Shown here piece by piece: positions 24,924 to 33,497 of a stretch of 38,753 nt of DNA (its first letter is position 1; every line of letters starts with the position of its first letter). The notes under the pieces are model-generated. The model was not told the origin of the DNA, ran no database searches, and saw only the letters and a list, made by a program, of their open reading frames with translations. This DNA comes from Planctomyces sp. (GTDB taxonomy: Bacteria > Planctomycetota > Planctomycetia > Planctomycetales > Planctomycetaceae): NCBI GenBank assembly GCA_016795105.1, contig JAEUIH010000070.1:1-38753 (forward strand), given 5' to 3'. The translations under genes and the position numbers were made by a program.

Positions 24924-26465
24924 GTGCACCTTAGTTCGTTGATACTGCTTCTGATCTGGTTCGCGGGATCCGCGGGTTGTTCTGATACCCCGGATTCCCG
25001 GCCAGTTTCCGTTCCGAGTTCTGTTGGCCCTGTGGCTGCCGCAGAACCAGTTGCTGCTGCAGGATCTGTTGTTGCAGCTGGATCGGGGAATACCACTCCG
25101 GCGGCTCCAGGCAATCGACCTGCCGATGCGAACTCCACCGTTGCTGAATCACAACAGGGGGCCATCCAGTTCCGGTTATCGGATGACCGGCCGCCACTCG
25201 ATGAATCGTCTCTTGCATCACACGGACTGAAAGTACTCCGATCAAAGCGACTGGTGCTGATTACTGATGCATCCGACAAAGATGTGGCGATTCTTCCGGA
25301 GCTGACTGATCAACTTTTCGATGACCTCGAAGCACGACTTGGCGTTCTGCCTCCAGCGAAGGATGGTTCAGAGTTTCAGGTGACCGGGTGTCTGATGAAC
25401 GCCAAAGAACGGTTTGACGCTGCCGGTCTGCTTCCCCCGGAAGATCTCATCATTCGGCATGGCCGGCACCTGAACTATCGGTTCTGGATGTTGAATTCTG
25501 AGTCCGACTATTACCGTCGACATCTGCTGTTTCACGAATTCGTACATTGTTATATGACATGCGTGGGAGGAATGCAGGACATTCCGCCGCTGTGGTACAC
25601 AGAAGGGATTGCCGAGTACATTGCCACTCACCGATTGCCGGAAGAAAGCGGGCAGGTCGATTTCGGTATTCTGCCGGATTCTCTTGACTCATGGCTGGGC
25701 TGGGCTCGAATCTCCGAGATCCGTCGTTCTTATAGCGAGACTCCTTCTGAAAAGGCTGCATCCTCCGGCATTACCCGACTGGATGATCTTTGGTTCCCTT
25801 CCGGCACCGCATTTACGGAGGATTCACAATACGCTCATGCGTGGGCGGTTTTGTGGATGATCAATCATCACCCGCACTGGCGCGAGTTCTCCGATCGGCT
25901 CAGACCATTACGGCGCCGCGATGAATTCAACGCGGCGGTGGCTCAGCTGACATCAAACGAACGACTAAGATTCTCCATTGACTGGCTTCTCTACATCGAT
26001 TCCCTGATCGAGGGATTTGATCCGAAGAGATGCTTTGCAGACTGGGGTGTTCTCGACGAGACACAGGAACTGTCCAGTGTCCCCCGCTTGCCCGAGCAGC
26101 TTTCTTTGACGGTTTCTGCATCAGGAGCATGGCAGGTTGTGCCGTATCAGATTGAGGCCGATTCCACGATCGAGATTACTGCCAGCGGCGAGTTTACCCT
26201 CGGGAAGGAGCCTCGACCCTGGATTTCACACCCCGAGGGAATCACGTTCGACTACTTCCGCGGTCGACCGCTGGGAGAGTTGATCGCAGTTCTGGTGACA
26301 ACAGATGGAACAGATATCACCCGCAGAATACCGATTGGCCGCAACTCAAGGATGACAATTGATGACGACTGCTGGCTGTGGCTGCAGCTGAACGAATCTT
26401 CTGCAGGTCGGTCCGATAACAGCGGCGATGCTCAGATACAGCTGCGACGAGTTCAGCCCGAGTAG
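24924..26465 (+). CDS. Gluzincin-like (DUF1570-type) lipoprotein
   Basis: The GTG at 24924 has AGGAG (24914-24918) 5 bases upstream and begins a perfect lipoprotein signal (HLSSLILLLIWFAGSAGC); an ATG at 24894 would add ten residues. Residues 19 to about 75 are Val/Ala/Pro-rich spacer. The middle holds a zinc-peptidase pattern: HEFVH (H204, E205, H208) and, 16 residues after it, WYTEGIAEY with E227 as the third ligand, as in DUF1570/peptidase MA-like families. The last about 130 residues (YQIEADSTIEITASGEFTLG) are beta-rich, perhaps a carbohydrate- or surface-binding module. It is encoded one base behind the MFS gene and may be cotranscribed. Confidence 0.85.
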   Translation: MHLSSLILLLIWFAGSAGCSDTPDSRPVSVPSSVGPVAAAEPVAAAGSVVAAGSGNTTPAAPGNRPADANSTVAESQQGAIQFRLSDDRPPLDESSLASHGLKVLRSKRLVLITDASDKDVAILPELTDQLFDDLEARLGVLPPAKDGSEFQVTGCLMNAKERFDAAGLLPPEDLIIRHGRHLNYRFWMLNSESDYYRRHLLFHEFVHCYMTCVGGMQDIPPLWYTEGIAEYIATHRLPEESGQVDFGILPDSLDSWLGWARISEIRRSYSETPSEKAASSGITRLDDLWFPSGTAFTEDSQYAHAWAVLWMINHHPHWREFSDRLRPLRRRDEFNAAVAQLTSNERLRFSIDWLLYIDSLIEGFDPKRCFADWGVLDETQELSSVPRLPEQLSLTVSASGAWQVVPYQIEADSTIEITASGEFTLGKEPRPWISHPEGITFDYFRGRPLGELIAVLVTTDGTDITRRIPIGRNSRMTIDDDCWLWLQLNESSAGRSDNSGDAQIQLRRVQPE

Positions 26466-26477
26466 CAGTTTGGGTTT

Positions 26478-27761
26478 TTACACTCCCGGAAGTTGTTCCG
26501 AGGAATTGCCGAACTCATCGAGATGAACTCCCATTCGATCCATGATCGCGAGGTACAGAGATGACATCCTGCGTTCTTTGGCGGATTCGAATTCGAGAGT
26601 TCTTCCGGTGGCAATGCTTCCCGAAAGACTGCCGGACATAATCATCGGGATTCTTGGGGAGCTATGAGCCGTCCATTGCTCATTGGCCAGCATAATGCAG
26701 GAATTGTCGAGCACAGTGCCATCACCTTCCTGCATTGAATCCAGATTCTTTACGAGATACGCATATTGTTCGACCCAGAAGCGGGTAATCGAGGCGTACT
26801 CTTTCTCCTGCCAGCTGTGGGAATAGTTGTGGTGATCGACATTGAGACCAAGGAAAGGGTAAACCTGTCCTGAGAGGTTGTTCGTTAACAACAGAGTCGC
26901 GATGCGGGTTCGATCGGTCTGAAAAGCAAGGGCAATGATATCGCACATCAGACGAGAATGTTCATCCAGCTGATTGGGGACGCCATTTGCCGGTCTTTGA
27001 AATGAAGAAGCGGTCCCCGCCGTTTCGTCCTGTTGACGCTGTTTCATTCGCGACAGACGCTGTTCTACTTCCCGGACCGAAGTTGTGTATTCATCAAGAC
27101 GTGCGCGATCGTCCTGGGAAACTTTTCGGCTGACGTCCTGAAGCTGATCAAACACATGGTCAAGTACACTCACATGAGCCTTGTTGCCACGGCTCTCAAA
27201 CAAGCTGTCGAATGCCAGTGCCGGATAGATTTCTGATGGAACCGGAGACACCGGGGAACTCCACGATACATGCGATGCATACATCATGGAGAAACTGGAC
27301 TCATGAAAACCGCTGACCGGACGTTCGCAGGCCAGTACCAGACTGGGAAGCACCGTTTCGTCGCCCACCTTTTGAGCGAGCAGCTGATCCATACTGATCG
27401 AGGCGCGAATTTCTCGGCCCCCCTGAGGACGCACGCCCGTTAAGATTCCTGCTGCGCCCTTGGCATGACCACCGACGACATCTTCCGGATGATGAAGGCC
27501 GTGAAACAGATTGACCTTACTCTTAACCGATTCCAGCGACGCAAAGGCAGGCCCAAGTTCAAAGGATGTCCCAGCGCCCTTCGACCACCATTCCGGCGGA
27601 TGGACACCGTCTCCAAAGAAGAGAAACGCGAATCGCTTCGGCGGGGAAACCGAATTCTCCTGCCCATTGACTCTGGCAGACTCCAGCCACGGAAGCGCTA
27701 CACTTGCACTCAGGGCTCGCAGAATGACTCGTCGAGATACTGCGCTGGCGGTTCGTGACAT
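26478..27761 (-). CDS. DUF1552 protein
   Basis: 427 residues. The N-terminus is Tat-like (SRRVILRALSASVALPWLES). Family marks: FLFFGDGVHPPEWW, LFHGLHHPEDVVGGHAKGAAG split as LFHGLHHP and GGHAKGAAGILTG, SMDQLLAQKVG, SEIYPALAFDSLF, RLDEYTTSVREVEQRL and ANEQWTAHSSPRIPM. DUF1552 proteins are almost always encoded next to a DUF1592 protein, as here (61 bases downstream of it), and the pair is characteristic of planctomycetes and related bacteria. Role unknown; a periplasmic or paryphoplasmic oxidoreductive or hydrolytic partner is assumed by analogy. It converges with the lipoprotein gene on the other strand 12 bases away. Confidence 0.95.
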   Translation of the reverse strand: MSRTASAVSRRVILRALSASVALPWLESARVNGQENSVSPPKRFAFLFFGDGVHPPEWWSKGAGTSFELGPAFASLESVKSKVNLFHGLHHPEDVVGGHAKGAAGILTGVRPQGGREIRASISMDQLLAQKVGDETVLPSLVLACERPVSGFHESSFSMMYASHVSWSSPVSPVPSEIYPALAFDSLFESRGNKAHVSVLDHVFDQLQDVSRKVSQDDRARLDEYTTSVREVEQRLSRMKQRQQDETAGTASSFQRPANGVPNQLDEHSRLMCDIIALAFQTDRTRIATLLLTNNLSGQVYPFLGLNVDHHNYSHSWQEKEYASITRFWVEQYAYLVKNLDSMQEGDGTVLDNSCIMLANEQWTAHSSPRIPMIMSGSLSGSIATGRTLEFESAKERRMSSLYLAIMDRMGVHLDEFGNSSEQLPGV

Positions 27762-27822
27762 CAGATACTCACTTGAAAATGCGGAATTCGAAATCGTGAT
27801 ATGTCGCTGCCAGAACTCGTCT

Positions 27823-30800
27823 TCAGTTTCCGGTCGCTGCGGTTTTCTGCCCTGTCCCTCGCTGAGTCCGGAACTGGGGGCTTAGCACAACAGTCTCAAA
27901 CAGAATCGAGAATCGGTAGTTGTTTTCTTTGAGTCGTTTCGTCATTTCATCAACAAGGGGTTCGTCTGAGAGTTGTACCGAACGTCCCAACGCGTAGCCA
28001 AGAAACTTTCGACACAATGTCTGCAGGAATTCGTCGCGTCTCTCTCGAACAAGATAAGCGGTCAGTTCAGGAATGCCAACGGTCTTCTCCCCGCCTGACA
28101 TGACCCCGGTATCGTCGATCGGGCGACCACCAAGGTCAACTGATCTTCGTCGACCAATCGCGTCAAAACCTTCCATCGCGATTCCCACACCGTCAAAATG
28201 CTTGTGGCACATGGCACACTGAGTATCTGCAACATGGGCTTCCAGCATCTGACGGATCGACTTGTCTCCGTGTTTCTCTGATTTCGGAAGTTCTTGGACA
28301 TCTGCAGGTGGCGGTGGAAAGTGCTGACCAAGCAGATGATGGACTGTCCAGAATCCACGTTTGACCGGACTGGTACGCTCACCAGCAGAGTTCTTCGTCA
28401 GGATCACTGCCATTCCTGGCCAGCCACCACGACCTGCATTTGATAAACCCGACACTGGAAACCATGTCTCTATCTTCGGCCTGGTTCTCTCATCACCACG
28501 TTCACCATTATGTTCGTCGATGTGTGAGGACCGTTGAGCCAACTTCCGGATCTCGAACTGCTTTCGATATTGATCTTCGATTGTACCCCCATAGTGCCTC
28601 GCCAGTCGCTCATTGACAAATGTCAAATCGCTGGTCAGCAGTTCGGTGACATCTCGATCTTCCTGAATCAGATATTGTGCCAGCCTCGATGGTTCTTCGA
28701 TCATCGCCTTGCGAAGTTCATCATCGTATTCGGGAAACGCATCAGGCAGGATCGGGTCTTTTTCAAGATAATCGCGGTATCTCAGCCATTGGCCGAAGAA
28801 CTCATTTGAAAACGCAGCGATTTTCGGATCCTTAAGCATACGACGAGTCTGGTTCAGGAGTTGTTCATCGGTCTGCAGCTGCCCATTGTCAACGATCCAC
28901 ATCAACTGCTCGTCAGGAAGTGATGACCACAGGAAATAGCTGAGTCGATTCGCCAGGTCGCGGCTCTTCAACGGTGATCGCTCCACAGTTTCCGGAGTCT
29001 CTCGGAGCAGAAAGCTGAATTCGGGAGACATCAGGATCGACATGAATACTGCTCGAATTGCCGATTCCGGTTCAAGCTGATCGTCTCGAAGCTGTTTGTA
29101 AAGTGCTCGCAGCGATTGTCGATCTTCGTCGTGCAACGGGCGCTTCCATGCACGCTGTGCAAGCTGTTCAAGGTCGACCAGTGCTTTGGTTTCGGCGTCG
29201 AACAGTTGAGTTCTGTAACTGGCTAGCCCCTGTCTGATCTCCTGGAAGAATCGGTGGACCATCTGGTAAGTGGTGTCCCCCGGATCCCTGGCTTCGAGAG
29301 AATCTTCAACCCGATGGACTCCGAGCTTATCAAGGTACAGCTTCTCAAAACGATTCAGCATATCATCTTCGACAAGCGCAGGATCTTCAGCTCGAAGAAA
29401 ATCAAATCGTTTGTCATGCAGAACTTCTCGTTCCGATCGTTCAAACCAGACAAACCCTCGAAGCAAAGTCTCGGAACTCTGAGTTACAAAGTGCAACTCG
29501 GTCCAGAGTTGATTGAGCTCAGCTCTCTCACTGTCAGACAGTACTTTATCCGCAAGTGGCTGATCATCTCGATAAAAGCCTTCGACCAGATGGAAGCCTG
29601 CCGATAAACCACGTCCGGGATCTGCATAATAGAATCTGTTTGGAAAGACGTCACAGAATTGTGAGGCCGATACTCGCAGCGTTTCTGCCGCCTGAGATTC
29701 GGGATTCGCAAGGAGTTCTTCAGAACCATCGAACTCCCCATCCGGCGCATCGTTTTCTGAGGCTTCAACAAACACGGCGGCTTCAGTCGGGGACTTCTGA
29801 TCAAGGTGACACTTTGCAAGCAAAAAGTACCCGTCGAGCTGACGACGCAGCTCTGCGGAAAACGAGATTTCAAGCAGATCTGGAGCATTTAGTGCGATTG
29901 CATGCGGATCGAGCGAACTGCCGTCCGGATGCCTGCCAAACGGGAGGCCTGAGACTGCCGCCGGGTTCAGCGTTTCCAAAACGGTTCGCAGACTTTGCAC
30001 ACTCTGTTTTGATTCTTCTTCTGCGTTGCGTGGAAACTCATCGGAGCGACTCACAACAATTCGGTCAAAAATCACCGTTCCACCATTCGCTCCAAATGCC
30101 GGATCAACCCGCAGAAACATCCGCTGTGGAGTTTGTTCTTCGGTTGATTCAGGAGCCTCAATTCGGCCGATGTAAACCTCTGTATCGGTTTTCAATACAG
30201 ATGGGTCGAACTGATCTCGAGCCGCTGTCGTCTTTGCTCGGAAGTCAAGATGGCTGATGGGCCAGTTGCCGGCGTTAGGCTTGATAAGTTCTCCTTCCGG
30301 CTCATTAAAGAAGTATTTGCCCTGTTCAACGATTGCGATCAGCCGTTCAAACTCAGCCGTTGATCGCAGGACCTCAGCCGTTGATCGCAAGAGAGTGCTG
30401 TCGACGACACTTGAGTGATCAGGAGGTTCGCTGGAGTCATCAGGAGACGAAGGAGGTGTCAGCAGTTGATCGGCAGCAGGGAGGGCAGTGAATGCCTCCT
30501 GAATCTCTGCAACAATGCCTGCAGGGTCAGGAGAAGTCAGAATGCGATTCCAGATCAGTCCAAGGTATTTCCGACTCAGTGACGATGCGGCGGGTGCGCT
30601 GAGTTCTTGTGCAGCCCACTGTTCAATTGGCAGATCAAGTCCATTTGTGCGATGTCTGTATCTCCATGCCGCTTCAAAGTAGTCATGAAGATCGACCGAA
30701 TGTTGTTCATAGAAATCCAGAATCGCCTGCTCGGTAAGCTTGGTGCGTTCGTTGTACGAGGTCACTGGAAACGGAGCGAATGATACACCGTTTGTTCTGA

Positions 30801-31368
30801 GTACAAGGTGGTCAGCGACAAGCTGTGCAGCTCCAAGATACTTTCGAACCAGATTTGGAGATGTCCCAAGCGCCTCTCCGGTATTATCAAATCCCTCGCC
30901 ACCTGCAGGGTCTGCCGGGAAGTCTCTGGTTGGGCAAATGTCAACTCCCGTCAAATCACGAATTGAGTAGTTGAACTCTGAGTTCGACAGGCGTCGTGGA
31001 GGGATGACCCCGGGGTCGCCTGCATTTCTGGCTGCATCCGCAATCAGGATCGAACGAATACTGTGTACAACCAGATTGCTTTCGGTGACAGACGGTCGCG
31101 GCGAGTCTTCTGGCGGCATCTGCCCACCCTGAATGAACTCAATGACGTGATTCCACCGTCGAAATGCAGCAATGACATCTGCCGATGAATTGAACTTACT
31201 AAAATCCAGATCACCCCTTGGATCACTCGAGTTGTGACACTCGAGGCAATACCGATTCATGTACGGCTGCACGTTGGTTAAATACTCATCGTCACCCATT
31301 GCCGGAATGACATCTGACAACAACACAACAGCAGCCAGTGCTTTCAAATACAATGGTCTACGTCTCAT
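27823..31368 (-). CDS. DUF1592-type protein with cytochrome-like CxxCH motifs
   Basis: The frame is open to 31716, but the ATG at 31368 begins a signal peptide (YLKALAAVVLLSDVIPAMG) and the longer version overlaps the divergent gene, so 1181 residues are given. Order of family blocks: a PSD1-like heme motif RYCLECHNSSDPRG (CLECH), DUF1587 (RRLSNSEFNYSIRDLTG), a variable middle of about 450 residues, DUF1595 (AQRAWKRPLHDEDR), DUF1592 (LANRLSYFLWSSLPDEQL), DUF1588 (VKRGFWTVHHLLGQHFPPPP), a second heme motif QCAMCHKHFDGVGIAMEGFD shown as CAMCHKHFD, and DUF1585 (LCRKFLGYALGRSVQLSD). Two CxxCH sites point to a c-type cytochrome. Inference: extracytoplasmic electron-transfer protein working with DUF1552. 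Confidence 0.95.
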   Translation of the reverse strand: MRRRPLYLKALAAVVLLSDVIPAMGDDEYLTNVQPYMNRYCLECHNSSDPRGDLDFSKFNSSADVIAAFRRWNHVIEFIQGGQMPPEDSPRPSVTESNLVVHSIRSILIADAARNAGDPGVIPPRRLSNSEFNYSIRDLTGVDICPTRDFPADPAGGEGFDNTGEALGTSPNLVRKYLGAAQLVADHLVLRTNGVSFAPFPVTSYNERTKLTEQAILDFYEQHSVDLHDYFEAAWRYRHRTNGLDLPIEQWAAQELSAPAASSLSRKYLGLIWNRILTSPDPAGIVAEIQEAFTALPAADQLLTPPSSPDDSSEPPDHSSVVDSTLLRSTAEVLRSTAEFERLIAIVEQGKYFFNEPEGELIKPNAGNWPISHLDFRAKTTAARDQFDPSVLKTDTEVYIGRIEAPESTEEQTPQRMFLRVDPAFGANGGTVIFDRIVVSRSDEFPRNAEEESKQSVQSLRTVLETLNPAAVSGLPFGRHPDGSSLDPHAIALNAPDLLEISFSAELRRQLDGYFLLAKCHLDQKSPTEAAVFVEASENDAPDGEFDGSEELLANPESQAAETLRVSASQFCDVFPNRFYYADPGRGLSAGFHLVEGFYRDDQPLADKVLSDSERAELNQLWTELHFVTQSSETLLRGFVWFERSEREVLHDKRFDFLRAEDPALVEDDMLNRFEKLYLDKLGVHRVEDSLEARDPGDTTYQMVHRFFQEIRQGLASYRTQLFDAETKALVDLEQLAQRAWKRPLHDEDRQSLRALYKQLRDDQLEPESAIRAVFMSILMSPEFSFLLRETPETVERSPLKSRDLANRLSYFLWSSLPDEQLMWIVDNGQLQTDEQLLNQTRRMLKDPKIAAFSNEFFGQWLRYRDYLEKDPILPDAFPEYDDELRKAMIEEPSRLAQYLIQEDRDVTELLTSDLTFVNERLARHYGGTIEDQYRKQFEIRKLAQRSSHIDEHNGERGDERTRPKIETWFPVSGLSNAGRGGWPGMAVILTKNSAGERTSPVKRGFWTVHHLLGQHFPPPPADVQELPKSEKHGDKSIRQMLEAHVADTQCAMCHKHFDGVGIAMEGFDAIGRRRSVDLGGRPIDDTGVMSGGEKTVGIPELTAYLVRERRDEFLQTLCRKFLGYALGRSVQLSDEPLVDEMTKRLKENNYRFSILFETVVLSPQFRTQRGTGQKTAATGN

Positions 31369-31587
31369 ATGAACGTTCTGGAGTGGGATGTGGTGGGGTG
31401 AGTGAATCGTTTCGGTGGGATGATTAGTGTCGCAGGGAGCGGCTCGCGGTTCCAGTCTGAACTGTTCGAATCGTACCTGCCTGGTCAGCTTGAATGCAGA
31501 AAAACCGAAATGCGTGCGAAACTTCGGACAAGTCGGCGGGTTTAGTCCTGCACACGCACCCGATGCTTCAAAACAGGAGAGAGTAAA

Positions 31588-32406
31588 ATGAAACGATGGA
31601 CATATTCTGTTGCACTCACGGCTCTTTTGGCGGCCACGTCTGGATTGGCAAATGGTCAGGACCGCGATCAGCGTTCGGGAGATCACGAACAACATGCAGA
31701 CAACCGCGAACAACATTCGGGCGACCGTGAACCATCTTCAGACAAAGGTGATGAAGCACATCCTTCTCGGATGCCGATGTTTCGTCCTCCAGGACCTGGG
31801 GGTTTCGGACGAGGCTCAATGGGGTCCCAGGGGATCACAGATAAACTCGATTCGAATCACGATGGCCGGATTTCTTCAGAAGAAATTGATCAGGCGATTG
31901 TTGTCTTGCGAGGAATGGACCTGAATCGTGATGGACAACTGACCGCGGACGAGTTCGGAGGCTTCACTGGCCGTGTCATCAGTCGTCGACAGTTACCAGG
32001 TATCTTTGGTGATTCCAACGGCTTCGGAAACATGCTCGGGTTTTCTTTGATGAGTGAACAGGGTCCGCAGGGGCCCGGGCCCGATCATCGCGGGCCGGAT
32101 GCGAATCGTGAAGGGCAGCGTGGGCCAGATCACTTCGGACCGGATCAGCGAGGACCAGAAGCTCGCGGGCCGCAGGGGCATCCATTTGATGTGAGACGTG
32201 ATGATCGTCATCGTTCACATGAAGTCCGACGAAATCGTCATCACAGAGAAGTCCGTTCCGGAGATCGCAGGCACGATCGGCATGATCAAGATCGCCATTT
32301 CAAAAGCGGTCGTAAGAGTGATAAACACGTTCGTGGAGCAAAACGCGGACACGGCAGGAATCGAGAACGAGTAGCTGGTCGTTCTTCAAGACATGACAGA
32401 CGATAA
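31588..32406 (+). CDS. Secreted EF-hand protein with His/Arg/Asp-rich tail
   Basis: 272 residues with AGGAG upstream of the ATG and a signal peptide (ALTALLAATSGLANG). After a short His/Asp/Glu-rich segment (DHEQHADNREQHSGDRE) come two EF-hand loops, DSNHDGRISSEE and DLNRDGQLTADE, with all calcium ligands present. Then follows a Gly/Pro-rich stretch with repeated GPDxRGP units, and a C-terminal tail (about residue 200 on) extremely rich in His, Arg and Asp (RRDDRHRSHEVRRNRHHRE). Likely an exported calcium- and perhaps metal-binding protein. It is divergent from DUF1592 and is followed 10 bases behind its stop by a hairpin repeat array. Confidence 0.85.
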   Translation: MKRWTYSVALTALLAATSGLANGQDRDQRSGDHEQHADNREQHSGDREPSSDKGDEAHPSRMPMFRPPGPGGFGRGSMGSQGITDKLDSNHDGRISSEEIDQAIVVLRGMDLNRDGQLTADEFGGFTGRVISRRQLPGIFGDSNGFGNMLGFSLMSEQGPQGPGPDHRGPDANREGQRGPDHFGPDQRGPEARGPQGHPFDVRRDDRHRSHEVRRNRHHREVRSGDRRHDRHDQDRHFKSGRKSDKHVRGAKRGHGRNRERVAGRSSRHDRR

Positions 32407-32415
32407 TCGTAAAAC

Positions 32416-32575
32416 GTAGCTCGGGGATTCCTCCCCGAGCACGCCCCTGCCAAATGTAGCTTGGGCATTCCTGCCCGAGCACGCCCCCGCCAAATGTAGC
32501 TTGGGCATTCCTGCCCGAGCACGCCCCTGCCAAAGGTAGCTTGGGCATTCCTGCCCGAGCACGCCCCTGCAGACA
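32416..32575. repeat. Array of four 40-bp units, each a 25-bp hairpin plus 15-bp linker
   Basis: Units begin at 32416, 32456, 32496 and 32536. Each is GTAGC, a GC-rich stem, loop TTCC and the returning stem ending CGAGC, then a linker ACGCCCCTGCCAAAT or a close variant. Units 2-4 have the identical hairpin also found at 20265; unit 1 has CTCGGGGA/TCCCCGAG as a compensated stem change. It begins 9 bases after the stop of the EF-hand gene. Not a CRISPR array, as the linkers are the same. Confidence 0.9.
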
Positions 32576-32599
32576 CACTGGTACTCGAGCCAGCGCGTA

Positions 32600-32631
32600 G
32601 ACGGGCAGGAACGCCCATCCTACATTTTTTT
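32600..32631. terminator. Inverted member of the hairpin family with T-run
   Basis: Read on the minus strand, 32623-32600 is GTAGGATGGGCG, TTCC, TGCCCGTC, a further member of the family of the neighbouring array. On the plus strand it is a short GGGC/GCCC hairpin followed by a T-run at 32625-32631, so it can serve as terminator of the EF-hand gene before the ABC genes. Behind it on the minus strand is CTACGCGCTGG, also found in the 136-bp repeat. Confidence 0.5.
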
Positions 32632-32705
32632 CTCGAACTGAGATCCGGAGGACCTTTCTCTGCGTTGGATGCCATCATCATTCCCTATGCGGTGGAGACA
32701 TGTCG

Positions 32706-33497
32706 ATGGCAGAATCCGTTGTTCAAGCTCAGGGACTTTATTGTGCTCATGGCTGGAGATACGTCGTCAGGGATGTCTCGTTTCAGATTGAAACCGGGGA
32801 GATTGCAGTCATCGTTGGTGTTAACGGCGTGGGGAAGACGACTCTCCTGTCGACCATTGCGGGAGCACTCTCCGCGGCAAAGGGCAGTATTTCGGTATTC
32901 GGTCATCGACGTCGCCAGTCCGCAGCGGCGGAGCGGCTGGCTCGTGATTTGACCTTGTACCTGCCGGACAGGCACTGGCTGCCACCAACGATGCTTGTCC
33001 GAGAATACCTTGGCTCTGTTGGTGAACTCTTCGGTCTCAGTCGCTGTGAAATCATTGATCAAATCAACGACTTAACAGATCTCTTTGATCTCACCTCAGT
33101 TGGGAATCACCTGCTGGGAACATTGTCGACCGGTCAAAGGAAGAAGGTCGGCCTGTGTACTGCCCTGATGGCACCACGTCGGTTGTTACTATTGGACGAA
33201 CCCTTCAGTGGAGGACTGGATCCTGGTGGAATCACAGCACTTCGGAGAACTCTGCGGCATCGTGCTCACAAGACCGGACAGACCATCGTGATGACAACGC
33301 CGGTGCCAGAGTTTGTCACAGAGCTTGCGGACAGACTGTTGGTACTTAAAGATGGCCTGTTAAGTCACAATCTGACCCGTGAAGACCTGCGAAAAGTGGC
33401 TCCTGACACAGAACACATGGTCGATACGCTCAATAGTCTGATTTTCCCTGACGTTGACAGTCGAATCGACAGATATCTGGCTGGACGTACGAAATGA
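32706..33497 (+). CDS. ABC transporter ATP-binding protein
   Basis: Of two close ATGs (32700 and 32706) the second has the better spacing (8 bases) to GGAG at 32694-32697, giving 263 residues. Walker A is GVNGVGKTT (38-46, K44), the Q-loop region PDRHWLPPTMLVREYLG, signature LSTGQ (140-144), Walker B LLLLDEP with D164-E165, then SGGLDP. At the switch position the usual His is missing: MTTPVPEF has Pro199 where MTTH is expected. The catalytic Glu is present. The permease gene overlaps its stop by 4 bases (ATGA). Likely a type-2-like exporter or drug/bacitracin-type transporter; substrate unknown. Confidence 0.93.
   Translation: MAESVVQAQGLYCAHGWRYVVRDVSFQIETGEIAVIVGVNGVGKTTLLSTIAGALSAAKGSISVFGHRRRQSAAAERLARDLTLYLPDRHWLPPTMLVREYLGSVGELFGLSRCEIIDQINDLTDLFDLTSVGNHLLGTLSTGQRKKVGLCTALMAPRRLLLLDEPFSGGLDPGGITALRRTLRHRAHKTGQTIVMTTPVPEFVTELADRLLVLKDGLLSHNLTREDLRKVAPDTEHMVDTLNSLIFPDVDSRIDRYLAGRTK

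Noticed and set aside
29556-30257. A 233-codon plus-strand frame inside the DUF1592 gene
   Set aside because: Antisense shadow of a well-supported coding region; no recognisable domain.
31369-31716. N-terminal extension of the DUF1592 frame to 31716
   Set aside because: It would overlap the divergent EF-hand gene, contains no family homology, and the internal ATG opens a signal peptide.
32416-32575. A CRISPR array with 25-base repeats and 15-base spacers
   Set aside because: The linkers are nearly identical from unit to unit, only 15 bases long, and no cas genes are present; it is a tandem hairpin repeat.
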